Below are positions 1 through 5,660 of a stretch of 7,376 nt of DNA, piece by piece; positions within the stretch are counted from its first letter, which is position 1; each line of letters opens with the position of its first letter. The translations under genes were made by a program, and so were the position numbers. Under the pieces are notes generated by a model. That model searched no databases, was not told the DNA's origin, and saw only the letters and a list, made by a program, of their open reading frames with translations. The stretch spans positions 1 through 7,376 of the forward strand of contig CAJXGP010000089.1 in NCBI GenBank assembly GCA_913053915.1. The letters are read 5' to 3'. The stretch comes from an uncultured Ignavibacteriales bacterium (GTDB lineage: Bacteria; Bacteroidota; Ignavibacteria; Ignavibacteriales; Ignavibacteriaceae).

Positions 1-48
1 GGCTTTGACGGCCATCCTTTGCGCAAGGATTTCCCCACTCCCGGTTAT
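1..48 (+). other. NuoC-like fragment fused in frame to the aminotransferase
   Basis: The frame that becomes the aminotransferase is open from base 1, and its first residues read GFDGHPLRKDFPTPGY. This closely matches the conserved C-terminal signature of the NuoC/NDUFS3 subunit of complex I (GFEGHPxRKDFPLxGY). Class I aminotransferases instead carry a GEPDFPTPxYI motif here, after about 35 residues that are absent. The two families share only the DFPTPGY-like stretch at 28-48. By hand count this segment is 27/48 G+C, clearly richer than the gene that follows, and uses codons such as GGC, GAC and CGC that are rare downstream. I infer a junction between two unrelated genes, either an assembly chimera at a contig edge or a real recombination. 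Confidence 0.5.
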
Positions 49-1098
49 ATTAAAAAAGCGGCTATAAAATCGATAAATGATAATTTTACTAAATATACAC
101 CAAACGAAGGTTATCCTGATTTAATAAAAGCAATAATAAATAAATTTTTTCATGACAACAGCTTAAGGTTTAACCCGGAGAATATTATTGTATCAAGTGG
201 GGCAAAACACTCTCTTTTCAACCTATTAATGGCAGTTTGCAATCCTGGAGATGAAGTTATTTTTCAATCTCCATATTGGGTTAGTTATCCTCAGATGGTA
301 AAGGTTGCACAAGCAAAATCAGTGATTATCGATGCGGGAGTTGATCAACATTACAAAATTACTCCCGAACAATTGGAAAAAGCCATCACACTAAAAACCA
401 AAGTATTTTTACTTAATACTCCTTCTAATCCTACCGGAGCAGTTTACAGTAAAGACGAAATTTTAGCAATTGGAAAAGTTCTTGAAGATAAAGATATTAT
501 TGTAATTTCGGATGAGATATACGAAAAAATAATATTCGACGATGAAAAACATTTTAGTATTGGAACCATAGAACCATTAAAAGATAGAACTATTACAGTG
601 AACGGAGTTAGTAAGGCTTATGCGATGACGGGTTGGAGAATAGGATATGCAGGCGGTAATAAAGATATAATAAAACTTGCAAGAAATCTCCAAAGTCATT
701 CTACTTCCAATGCTTCTTCCATTTCTCAGGCTGCTGCCGTCGCAGCCCTAAATGGTCCAAGCGACGAAATTGAGCAGATGGTCGAAAAGTTTAAAGAAAG
801 AAGGGAATTTATCGTTTCTGCATTAAACGGTATAAAGGGGATTAAATGCCCCAAACCAAAAGGCGCTTTTTATGTATTCTATGACGTAAGCTCATTTTAT
901 GGGAAGAAAATGAATGGTGTAACCATTGAAAATTCCACAGATTTTTGCAATTTTATTTTGGAAGAAAAAAATGTTGGTTTGGTACCGGGCATAGCTTTTG
1001 GAAATGACAACTGCGTAAGAATGTCGTACGCCTGTTCGCTGGAACAATTGGGAAAAGGAGTAGAAAGGATTCAAGAAGGACTCTCTCAGCTCACGTAA
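1..1098 (+). CDS. aspC: Class I PLP-dependent aminotransferase (aspartate aminotransferase-like), 5'-partial
   Basis: Fold-type I PLP enzyme transferring an amino group between an amino acid (probably aspartate) and a 2-oxo acid; cytoplasmic. Numbering from the TTG at 19: SSGAKHS at 59-65 (phosphate-binding turn), Trp87 in PYWVSY (ring stacking), NTPSNPTG at 133-140 with Asn137, DEIY at 165-168 (Asp for the PLP nitrogen, Tyr for O3'), SKAYAMTGWRIGY at 198-210 with Schiff-base Lys199 and Arg207, and the substrate-carboxylate Arg334 in CVRMSY. The motif set fits the Iγ subgroup that includes Bacillus AspB and Thermus AspC, but exact substrate cannot be read. About 35-40 N-terminal residues, including the GEP part of GEPDFPTP, are missing and replaced by NuoC-like codons, so the TTG at 19 is unlikely to be the true start. 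It ends in TAA and is followed by a terminator. Confidence 0.9.
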   Translation, partial: GFDGHPLRKDFPTPGYIKKAAIKSINDNFTKYTPNEGYPDLIKAIINKFFHDNSLRFNPENIIVSSGAKHSLFNLLMAVCNPGDEVIFQSPYWVSYPQMVKVAQAKSVIIDAGVDQHYKITPEQLEKAITLKTKVFLLNTPSNPTGAVYSKDEILAIGKVLEDKDIIVISDEIYEKIIFDDEKHFSIGTIEPLKDRTITVNGVSKAYAMTGWRIGYAGGNKDIIKLARNLQSHSTSNASSISQAAAVAALNGPSDEIEQMVEKFKERREFIVSALNGIKGIKCPKPKGAFYVFYDVSSFYGKKMNGVTIENSTDFCNFILEEKNVGLVPGIAFGNDNCVRMSYACSLEQLGKGVERIQEGLSQLT

Positions 1099-1134
1099 TC
1101 TTCTAATAAAATATTATTTGCTTGGTAAACTTTG

Positions 1135-1178
1135 AAAACCGGTAAGATTTTTAGTGAAGATATTATCGGTTTTTTATT
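1135..1178 (+). terminator. Rho-independent terminator between convergent aspC and aroE
   Basis: Arms AAAACCGGTAA (1135-1145) and TTATCGGTTTT (1163-1173) form an 11-bp stem with one G·T pair around a 17-base loop. The right arm runs into a T-rich tract (1170-1180). It lies 36 bases after the aminotransferase stop and abuts the aroE stop codon at 1179-1181. Read from the other strand the same stem has one A/C mismatch and a shorter T run, so it probably also ends aroE transcription, less efficiently. Confidence 0.8.
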
Positions 1179-2051
1179 TTAATTTTTTATATACAATTGT
1201 AATGCTTTTTCTATTTTTTCAGTAGGCATTGTTTGTTCTGTCCACAAATCAAATGATTTCGCTGCTTGAAGTACTAACATCTTTATCCCATTAATCGTAA
1301 GGGCACCCTGTTTTGATGCAATCTTTAATAACTTTGTCTCGGTTGGATTGTAAACTAAATCAAAAATAATTTGATTCTCGTTAAATGATTTATTTATTTC
1401 GGTTAGAGTATCATCTATATCGGGGTACATACCGATTGAAGTAGCATTAATTATTAACTTTGAGTTTTCTAATACTTCCACAAGTACAGGCGGAAATAAC
1501 TCAAATGTATTGAACGAATCAAATTTCATTTTTTCAGAGAAATATTCTCTTAAGCTTTCTGCACGCTGTAATGTCCTATTTATTAGGTTTATAACCTTAG
1601 GTTTAAAATGACGTATCAGAGTATAGATAACTGCACGCGCAGACCCACCGGCTCCAACAACTGTGATTACTTCACCATTAATTTCTTCATTATACGGAAT
1701 AAGAGTTTCAAAAACACCGTTTACATCGGTATTATATCCTGTTAATTTGCCATGATCATTAACTATAGTGTTCACAGACCCTATGATGGAAGCTTCTTCA
1801 GAAATTTCGTTTAGGAATTGAATAATACTTTCTTTATGTGGAATTGTGATATTAAATCCAAGAATGTCTAGAGCTTTCATTCCCCGTAAAGCATTTCTCA
1901 AGTCGGATGCCGGAACATCAAAAGGTAAATAAATACAATCAAAGCCCAATAGTTCAGCCGTTAAATTGTGAATATAGGGGCTATAAGAATGTTTTATCGG
2001 ATGCCCGATAAGTCCCAAAATTTTAGTATTTATATGATTTAGGTCTTTCAT
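1179..2051 (-). CDS. aroE: Shikimate dehydrogenase (NADP+)
   Basis: Reduces 3-dehydroshikimate to shikimate with NADPH, the fourth step towards chorismate; cytoplasmic. At 290 residues it is full length for AroE (about 270-290). Visible motifs: GHPIKHSYSP at 16-25 with shikimate-contacting Ser22 and Ser24; NITIPHK at 67-73 with catalytic Lys73; Asn94 in SVNT; GYNTDVNG at 105-112 with catalytic Asp109; the dinucleotide loop VGAGGSARA at 132-140; NRT at 158-160 (NADP phosphate contact); NATSIGM at 202-208; DLVYNP at 231-236; and NGIKMLVLQ at 254-262 with Gln262. The ATG is the first start in frame; its upstream GGA (TTGGAAATATAAACAC before ATG) is distant and weak. It stands alone, convergent with the aminotransferase, so it is not in an aro operon. 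Confidence 0.96.
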   Translation of the reverse strand: MKDLNHINTKILGLIGHPIKHSYSPYIHNLTAELLGFDCIYLPFDVPASDLRNALRGMKALDILGFNITIPHKESIIQFLNEISEEASIIGSVNTIVNDHGKLTGYNTDVNGVFETLIPYNEEINGEVITVVGAGGSARAVIYTLIRHFKPKVINLINRTLQRAESLREYFSEKMKFDSFNTFELFPPVLVEVLENSKLIINATSIGMYPDIDDTLTEINKSFNENQIIFDLVYNPTETKLLKIASKQGALTINGIKMLVLQAAKSFDLWTEQTMPTEKIEKALQLYIKN

Positions 2052-2121
2052 GTGTTTATATTTCCAATTATACTATTATCCATAATAAAGTTCAACCTAT
2101 TAAATATTTATTCCGTGGGGT

Positions 2122-2457
2122 ATGATTGATTCTAGTATAAAAATTAACTTCTTCCATACAGTCATTCTATCAATATTTATATTAATCTTCTTTCAATATA
2201 CCTTGACCTGGTGTAATAAAAAAAAATTACACCGGGCAGGCGCAAAAAACAAAAATATTGTTGAGAATAATATACATCCATACATATTTCCTTTTGATAA
2301 ATATAATCATTTTCTTCCCGTAAAAGGCAGGGGACAGTTGTGTGTCTGCTTGTGCAATTATGGACGTTTCAAATTATCATTTAATAGCCGGCTGCAAACT
2401 CAAAATTTTAAATTTATTCACATTACCGGGAAGTTGACGTTAAACAATGTATTATAA
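2122..2457 (+). CDS. Doubtful hypothetical ORF, 111 residues
   Basis: I do not recognise this frame and am not convinced it is a gene. It would encode a short N-terminus, one hydrophobic stretch at about residues 9-29 (compatible with a membrane segment), a basic NKKK turn, then a tail without any motif I know. Two cysteines lie close together (CVCLC at 74-78). There is no usable Shine-Dalgarno site: the G-rich run GTGGGG ends two bases from the ATG. The frame contains an 11-bp hairpin with an A8 loop (2207-2236), so codons 33-35 are a run of lysines forced by the loop. It could be a fast-evolving small membrane protein, a decayed gene, or a chance open frame in the 532 bases between aroE and the DUF1573 gene. 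Confidence 0.2.
   Translation: MIDSSIKINFFHTVILSIFILIFFQYTLTWCNKKKLHRAGAKNKNIVENNIHPYIFPFDKYNHFLPVKGRGQLCVCLCNYGRFKLSFNSRLQTQNFKFIHITGKLTLNNVL
2207..2236. repeat. 11-bp hairpin with an A8 loop
   Basis: Arms CCTGGTGTAAT (2207-2217) and ATTACACCGGG (2226-2236) pair over 11 bp with a single T·G pair, around a loop of exactly eight A. The stem is richer in G+C than its surroundings. Neither strand has a T tract after the stem, so it does not look like a terminator. Its role is unknown: it may be an RNA structure, a protein-binding site or a relic of a mobile sequence. Confidence 0.6.
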
Positions 2458-2508
2458 ATATACGTATATTACATTTTAATAAAATTTTTTATCTTATAAA
2501 AGATAAAA
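2457..2508. promoter_or_regulatory. 14-bp palindrome and AT-rich hairpin upstream of the DUF1573 gene
   Basis: AATATACGTATATT at 2457-2470 is a perfect 14-bp palindrome, the shape expected of a dimeric-regulator operator. Seventeen bases further on, TTTTATCTT (2487-2495) and AAGATAAAA (2500-2508) form a 9-bp stem around ATAA, followed by GTATTTTTATTT. The hairpin could act as a weak terminator for anything transcribed from 2122, and the palindrome could control the gene at 2584, 114 bases away. In sequence this AT-rich both may also occur by chance. Confidence 0.3.
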
Positions 2509-2583
2509 GTATTTTTATTTATGATAACGTCCTATAAAAAATAATTTTTATAACTCAATAATATTTTTGCTCACGGAAAAACA

Positions 2584-2991
2584 ATGCGACGGATTTTATT
2601 ATTCACAGCCTTTCTCTCACTATCAGCTTTTGCATTGGCACAACATTTAGGACCTCGCGTTGCCGTAAATAAGCTCGAATATGTATTGGGAACTGAAAGC
2701 AATGCCGAAATTGACACCGTTAATTTTATAATTTCAAATGCCGGCGATATGTTGTTAAAAATTAAAGGGATTAAATCTTCTTGCAAATGTTTAACTTACA
2801 GTTTGGAGAAAAAGCAACTTGCTGCGGGAGAAGGAGCAAAATTGGATGTATATTATAAAAACTCTTCAAAACATAGCCGGTATAAAAGAGAAGAATATTT
2901 ATACGTAAAGACAAATGATCCGGTTAATCCCGAATTAAGATTAGTAGTGAAATTCAAAAAATCACCCGTCCTTAAATCACATACTCAATAA
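2584..2991 (+). CDS. Exported DUF1573 domain protein
   Basis: Small secreted protein of 135 residues. Residues 1-19 are a classical signal peptide: MRR, a hydrophobic core, then FALA before Gln20, where signal peptidase I should cut. The mature part is one DUF1573 unit, an immunoglobulin-like fold related to the ASPM/SPD-2/Hydin family: FIISNAGDMLLKI at about 48-60, the Cys-x-Cys hallmark SSCKC at 65-69, a PG-like turn AAGEGAKLDVYY at 80-91, and VKTNDPVNPEL at 108-118. No enzymatic role is known; in Bacteroidota and relatives such proteins are periplasmic or surface-associated, single or in large repeats. This one has a single repeat and no C-terminal sorting domain. GGA at 2575-2577, six bases before the ATG, supports the start. 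TATTTTTG at 2562-2569 resembles a Bacteroidota -7 element (TAnnTTTG), without a clear -33 partner. Confidence 0.85.
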   Translation: MRRILLFTAFLSLSAFALAQHLGPRVAVNKLEYVLGTESNAEIDTVNFIISNAGDMLLKIKGIKSSCKCLTYSLEKKQLAAGEGAKLDVYYKNSSKHSRYKREEYLYVKTNDPVNPELRLVVKFKKSPVLKSHTQ

Positions 2992-3156
2992 TGTTGAATA
3001 ATTCTTGTTGTGGAAAATGTTTCCCAAAATAAAATGAGAAACCCTCTTTCAGAAATCTTTTTTGTCCTTGTCACTAGATGAAACAACGATTGCCGCAATA
3101 GGGATGTTTTTATGAGAAGGTAATTCCTTTATCTTTTTTACTAATTGAATGTTACT
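2980..3156 (-). pseudogene. Decayed response-regulator receiver fragment (tentative)
   Basis: On the minus strand one frame stays readable for about 59 codons with a single internal stop (TGA, 3049-3051). Before the stop it reads IQLVKKIKELPSHKNIPI, then AAIVVSSSDKDKKDF; after it, KRVSHFIL, then GNIFHNKNYSTLL. The order matches the second half of a CheY-like receiver: helix 3 with KKIKE, the strand IPxIVxSSSD carrying the conserved Ser/Thr, helix 4, the strand before the KP motif, and helix 5. The conserved Lys-Pro is not preserved, two residues (AA) appear inserted in the strand, and the phosphoacceptor half is absent: a TAA lies immediately upstream at 3157-3159. The 3' end overlaps the DUF1573 stop region on the other strand. 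I see no start codon, so this would be a dead remnant. The identification rests on pattern alone. Confidence 0.4.
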
Positions 3157-3160
3157 TTAT

Positions 3161-3189
3161 TTTTATTATTTTTTATTATTTTTTATTTT
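3161..3189. repeat. 10-bp tandem repeat across the dedA stop codon
   Basis: TTTTATTATT occurs at 3161-3170 and again at 3171-3180, followed by a near copy TTTTATTTT at 3181-3189. On the minus strand it encodes the last residues of the DedA protein (KIKNNKK) and its TAA stop at 3166-3168. Ten is not a multiple of three, so gain or loss of one unit would shift the frame and change the basic tail. Confidence 0.7.
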
Positions 3190-3762
3190 GTTTTTTATAT
3201 AAAACCCTATAATAATAATTATAATTAATAGAATTGCAAATAGTACCAAATGTCGATGGATACTCTTCAGAAAAATTTCCCATTTTTCTCCGAAGAAATA
3301 TCCAATTGAAATAAAAGTAGAAGCCCAAATAAAAGCGCCGGTATAAGCAAACAAAGCAAACTCCCACATTCGTAACTTGGATGTTCCGGCAAGAATTGCA
3401 ACGATGTGTCTAACTCCGGGTATAAAGTAACCTATTAATAAAGCCCACCCCCCGATTTTTTCAAACCAGTTATGGGCTTTTTCTAATCTTTCTTCAGTGA
3501 TATGTATGAGATGACCATATTTTATTAATGCATAATACCCGAAAGTACTCCCTATTGCATAGCTGATTGAGATTCCTATTATACTTCCAAAATAGGCTGC
3601 TGAAAATGCCGGTAGTAAATTAAGATCTCCCTTATACACTAGGTATCCGGTTAAAGCCATGAGTGTTTCATCGGGGATTGGGATTCCTACTATTCCCAGA
3701 ACTAATAGTGCGAAAATCCCAAAATAACCATAGTGAGTGATCCAAATTTGAAGCGTTTCCAT
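3166..3762 (-). CDS. DedA family membrane protein
   Basis: Polytopic inner-membrane protein of the DedA/SNARE-associated (PF09335) family, 198 residues, the usual size. Members transport polyprenyl phosphates such as undecaprenyl phosphate across the membrane for reuse in wall and envelope synthesis, and support envelope homeostasis. Seen here: a first hydrophobic region at 12-30 ending in the re-entrant signature GIPIPDE (26-32) with the conserved acidic pair; a glycine-rich segment FGSIIGISISYAIGSTFG at 58-75; the second re-entrant motif GYFIPGVRHIVAILAG at 111-126, with the conserved Pro-Gly-x-Arg at 115-118; helices at about 136-158 and 171-189; and a lysine-rich tail. PDE and PGVR place it near the YngC/YqjA-type members. 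No Shine-Dalgarno site precedes the ATG. It is transcribed alone, divergently from the lipoprotein gene. Confidence 0.92.
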   Translation of the reverse strand: METLQIWITHYGYFGIFALLVLGIVGIPIPDETLMALTGYLVYKGDLNLLPAFSAAYFGSIIGISISYAIGSTFGYYALIKYGHLIHITEERLEKAHNWFEKIGGWALLIGYFIPGVRHIVAILAGTSKLRMWEFALFAYTGAFIWASTFISIGYFFGEKWEIFLKSIHRHLVLFAILLIIIIIIGFYIKNKIKNNKK

Positions 3763-3852
3763 TGAAATAAAATATTTTTTTCTTAAAGTGAATTAGAAAT
3801 ACTGAATTAATATAATAAAAGATATTGCAAATGGATTTACAATTAATTTAAT

Positions 3853-3873
3853 CGAAAAATCATAAATATTTCG
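3853..3873. promoter_or_regulatory. Imperfect inverted repeat between divergent dedA and lipoprotein genes
   Basis: The 183 bases between the dedA ATG (3762) and the lipoprotein ATG (3946) must hold both promoters. CGAAAAAT at 3853-3860 and AAATATTTCG towards 3873 pair over 7 of 8 positions around a 5-base loop, a plausible operator or leader hairpin. TATAAT occurs at 3811-3816 on the plus strand, but I see no convincing -35 partner. Tentative. Confidence 0.25.
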
Positions 3874-3936
3874 GAGTTCTGCATCAACTTTAATATATTA
3901 ATGAATAATAAAATACTTTTTCTTAATTACAGTAAT

Positions 3937-3945
3937 GGAAAAATT
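3937..3945 (+). promoter_or_regulatory. Ribosome binding site selecting the lipoprotein start
   Basis: GGA at 3937-3939 stands six bases before the ATG at 3946, the same spacing as before the DUF1573 gene. It supports that ATG over the in-frame ATG at 3901, which has no such site and would put 15 extra residues in front of a complete lipoprotein signal. Confidence 0.5.
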
Positions 3946-4653
3946 ATGAAACATTTGTTATATCTAGTATTAATTTTAGTTTTAACTTTTATAGTTGGAT
4001 GTAAAAAATCAGCATCTCCAAATCAAAGATTGAATAAACTTCCCGTGGGGATGCATGCAGTAAAACTTCTCGATAGGATAGATGCTTCAAGTTATTCATA
4101 TCTTGAAGTTTCTGAAAATGGGAATGATTATTGGATTGCGGCTCCAAAGATTCAGGCTAATATAGGGGATACGCTTTATTATATACAATCGATGGAAATG
4201 AAAAATTTTCATAGCCAAAAATTGAATCGTACGTTTGATAGGATTTTGTTTGTGCAAAATATTTCTAAAAATCCTTCTTCCTCGCAGTTTTTGATTTCGG
4301 CAATACATTCAGGTGTAAATAGTGAACCGGAAGAGAATATAAAAATTAAACCTGTAAAAGGAGGTTTAACTATTGCACAGGTTTATTCTGAAAAAGACAA
4401 ATTAGCCGGGAAAGAAATAACCGTACGTGGAAAAATTATTAAATTTAATGCAAACATAATGAAAAGAAATTGGATTCATATACAAGATGGAACTAGTTCG
4501 AATGATAACTATGATTTACTCGTAACTAGTACTGAACAGGCAGAGGTAGGGCAAGTTATTTTGGTAACAGGAAAGGTTGAAATAAATAAAGATTTTGGTG
4601 CAGGATATAGATATTCTGTTTTGATAGCAAATGCAAAAATTAAAATTGAGTAA
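3946..4653 (+). CDS. Two-module lipoprotein with OB-fold-like C-terminus
   Basis: Predicted lipoprotein of 235 residues: MKH, a hydrophobic core, and lipobox IVGC with Cys19 as the lipidated residue. Residues 34-104 form a first module, with a VKLLDRIDASSYSYLEV stretch, the core NDYWIAAPK at 60-68, GDT at 74-76 and MEMKNFHSQKLNRTFDRI at 83-100. Residues 139-235 form a second module: GGLTIAQVYSEKDKLAGK, then VRGKIIKFNANIMKRNWIHI, QDGT and VGQVILVTGKV, the strand order of an OB-fold. The two-part pattern is one I associate with NrfJ-like and OB-fold nucleic-acid-binding annotations in anaerobes, but ligand and role are unknown; as an exported lipoprotein, nucleic-acid binding is doubtful. It is transcribed alone, convergent with the acid phosphatase gene. 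An in-frame ATG at 3901 is rejected because of the signal sequence and ribosome site. Confidence 0.75.
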   Translation: MKHLLYLVLILVLTFIVGCKKSASPNQRLNKLPVGMHAVKLLDRIDASSYSYLEVSENGNDYWIAAPKIQANIGDTLYYIQSMEMKNFHSQKLNRTFDRILFVQNISKNPSSSQFLISAIHSGVNSEPEENIKIKPVKGGLTIAQVYSEKDKLAGKEITVRGKIIKFNANIMKRNWIHIQDGTSSNDNYDLLVTSTEQAEVGQVILVTGKVEINKDFGAGYRYSVLIANAKIKIE

Positions 4654-4951
4654 TTATCGATAAATACTTAGAAATTTAAAATATTAAAATTCCATAAGAA
4701 GCGATGAAATTGAATTTATGATTTCAAAAGTTTAATGAAAAGTATGTAAGTATTTATAAATAAAAACTTATAATCATTTAAGTTTTAGAATTAAAAGAAG
4801 ATACATTTCTTAAAGATAAATAGAATAAAAATTTTTATGTTCTTTTACTATTTTTCATTTACCCGATAAAAATTGTATAGAACCGTTTTAAATAACTAAT
4901 CCGTAATCAAATAACTTTCAAAAATTTTAGACGTAGGTTTTCAAAAAATTA
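4654..4951. other. AT-rich spacer between convergent genes
   Basis: No credible gene on either strand. It holds a 10-bp palindrome TTATCGATAA (4654-4663) right after the lipoprotein stop. It also holds an 11-bp perfect inverted pair, ATAAATACTTA (4660-4670) and TAAGTATTTAT (4747-4757), 76 bases apart. A local hairpin AAAACTTA / TAAGTTTT (4763-4786) has an 8-base loop. None is followed by a strong T tract, so I cannot name a terminator for either flanking gene, although one is expected here. Confidence 0.5.
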
Positions 4952-5605
4952 TTATTTGATCAAGTATTGATAATCCGGTATTTTAACTTGTATTCCATGG
5001 TAAGGACCTCGAAGATCACTCCATTGGTCTCCCACATCGCCTATTATATGATATCCTTTATGTGTTAGTTCAATTCGTACCCTTGATTTATAATCTAGAG
5101 CAGTCATTTTAAACTCAGATGGAGTTCTAGTTATTAACGTGTCGAACGAAACATAACCTACATTTTTTAAATTTTTTAACGTTGCATTATAATGATAATC
5201 CCTTCTTCCGGTAAGAAAAATTATTTTTACATTCCTTTTCACTAAGTAATTATATAATTTTTTTACTTGAGGAATAGCCGGCAACTTTGCACTTTCAACC
5301 CATTTACCCCATAAACTTCTGACATAACCGAATCCACCTGCCTTATCAAATTCATAATTAGATAACGTAGTTTCATCAATATCAAAAACAACGGCATCAT
5401 TCTTTTTTATCGTTAGTTTATTAAATTGATCTTCGGCATTTTTAACGACCTTATTTAAATCTTTATTGTATTGTCCTGATGAATGATATTCAATCACTCT
5501 GTCTTTCGCGATAGAGAGATTAACTAGTTGGGGGGTACATGATTGTAATAAAGTAACTGTTATTAAAAGAAAAATATACCCGTAAAATTTATTGAAACTT
5601 TTCAT
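4952..5605 (-). CDS. HAD superfamily class IIIB acid phosphatase, lipoprotein
   Basis: Secreted phosphomonoesterase of the acid phosphatase class B/lipoprotein e(P4) type (PF03767), which hydrolyses external nucleotides and other phosphomonoesters to release phosphate or nucleosides. From the preferred ATG at 5605 it has 217 residues. Residues 1-23 are a lipoprotein signal ending LLQSC, with Cys23 lipidated. HAD motif I is VVFDIDETTLSN at 72-83 with nucleophile Asp75 and acid/base Asp77; motif II is FLTGRR at 130-135 with Thr132; motif III is Lys173 in YKSRVRIEL; motif IV is GDQWSDLRG at 192-200 with Asp193 and Asp197. All catalytic residues are present. An ATG nine codons upstream (5632) is in frame but has no ribosome site. 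It is divergent from mscS and convergent with the lipoprotein gene; no Pho-box-like element was recognised. Confidence 0.92.
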   Translation of the reverse strand: MKSFNKFYGYIFLLITVTLLQSCTPQLVNLSIAKDRVIEYHSSGQYNKDLNKVVKNAEDQFNKLTIKKNDAVVFDIDETTLSNYEFDKAGGFGYVRSLWGKWVESAKLPAIPQVKKLYNYLVKRNVKIIFLTGRRDYHYNATLKNLKNVGYVSFDTLITRTPSEFKMTALDYKSRVRIELTHKGYHIIGDVGDQWSDLRGPYHGIQVKIPDYQYLIK

Positions 5606-5614
5606 GTATATTAT

Positions 5615-5620
5615 ACCTCG
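5615..5620 (-). promoter_or_regulatory. Ribosome binding site of the acid phosphatase
   Basis: On the minus strand CGAGGT precedes the ATG at 5605 with about ten bases between GAGG and the start. It favours this start over the in-frame ATG at 5632 and leaves a compact lipoprotein signal peptide. Confidence 0.55.
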
Positions 5621-5660
5621 TTCATTATTCATCTACTAAAATAAAAATAATATTAATAAT

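Noticed and set aside
892..1074. Antisense 60-codon open frame inside the aminotransferase gene.
   Set aside because: It lies wholly opposite well-conserved aminotransferase codons and shows no domain or ribosome site.
2571..2786. Antisense 71-codon open frame opposite the start of the DUF1573 gene.
   Set aside because: It is a mirror of the signal-peptide and DUF1573 coding sequence, with no recognisable features of its own.
3901..3945. Upstream ATG start for the lipoprotein, adding 15 residues.
   Set aside because: The internal ATG at 3946 has GGA six bases before it and gives a complete lipoprotein signal peptide; the extension would place polar residues before it and has no ribosome site.
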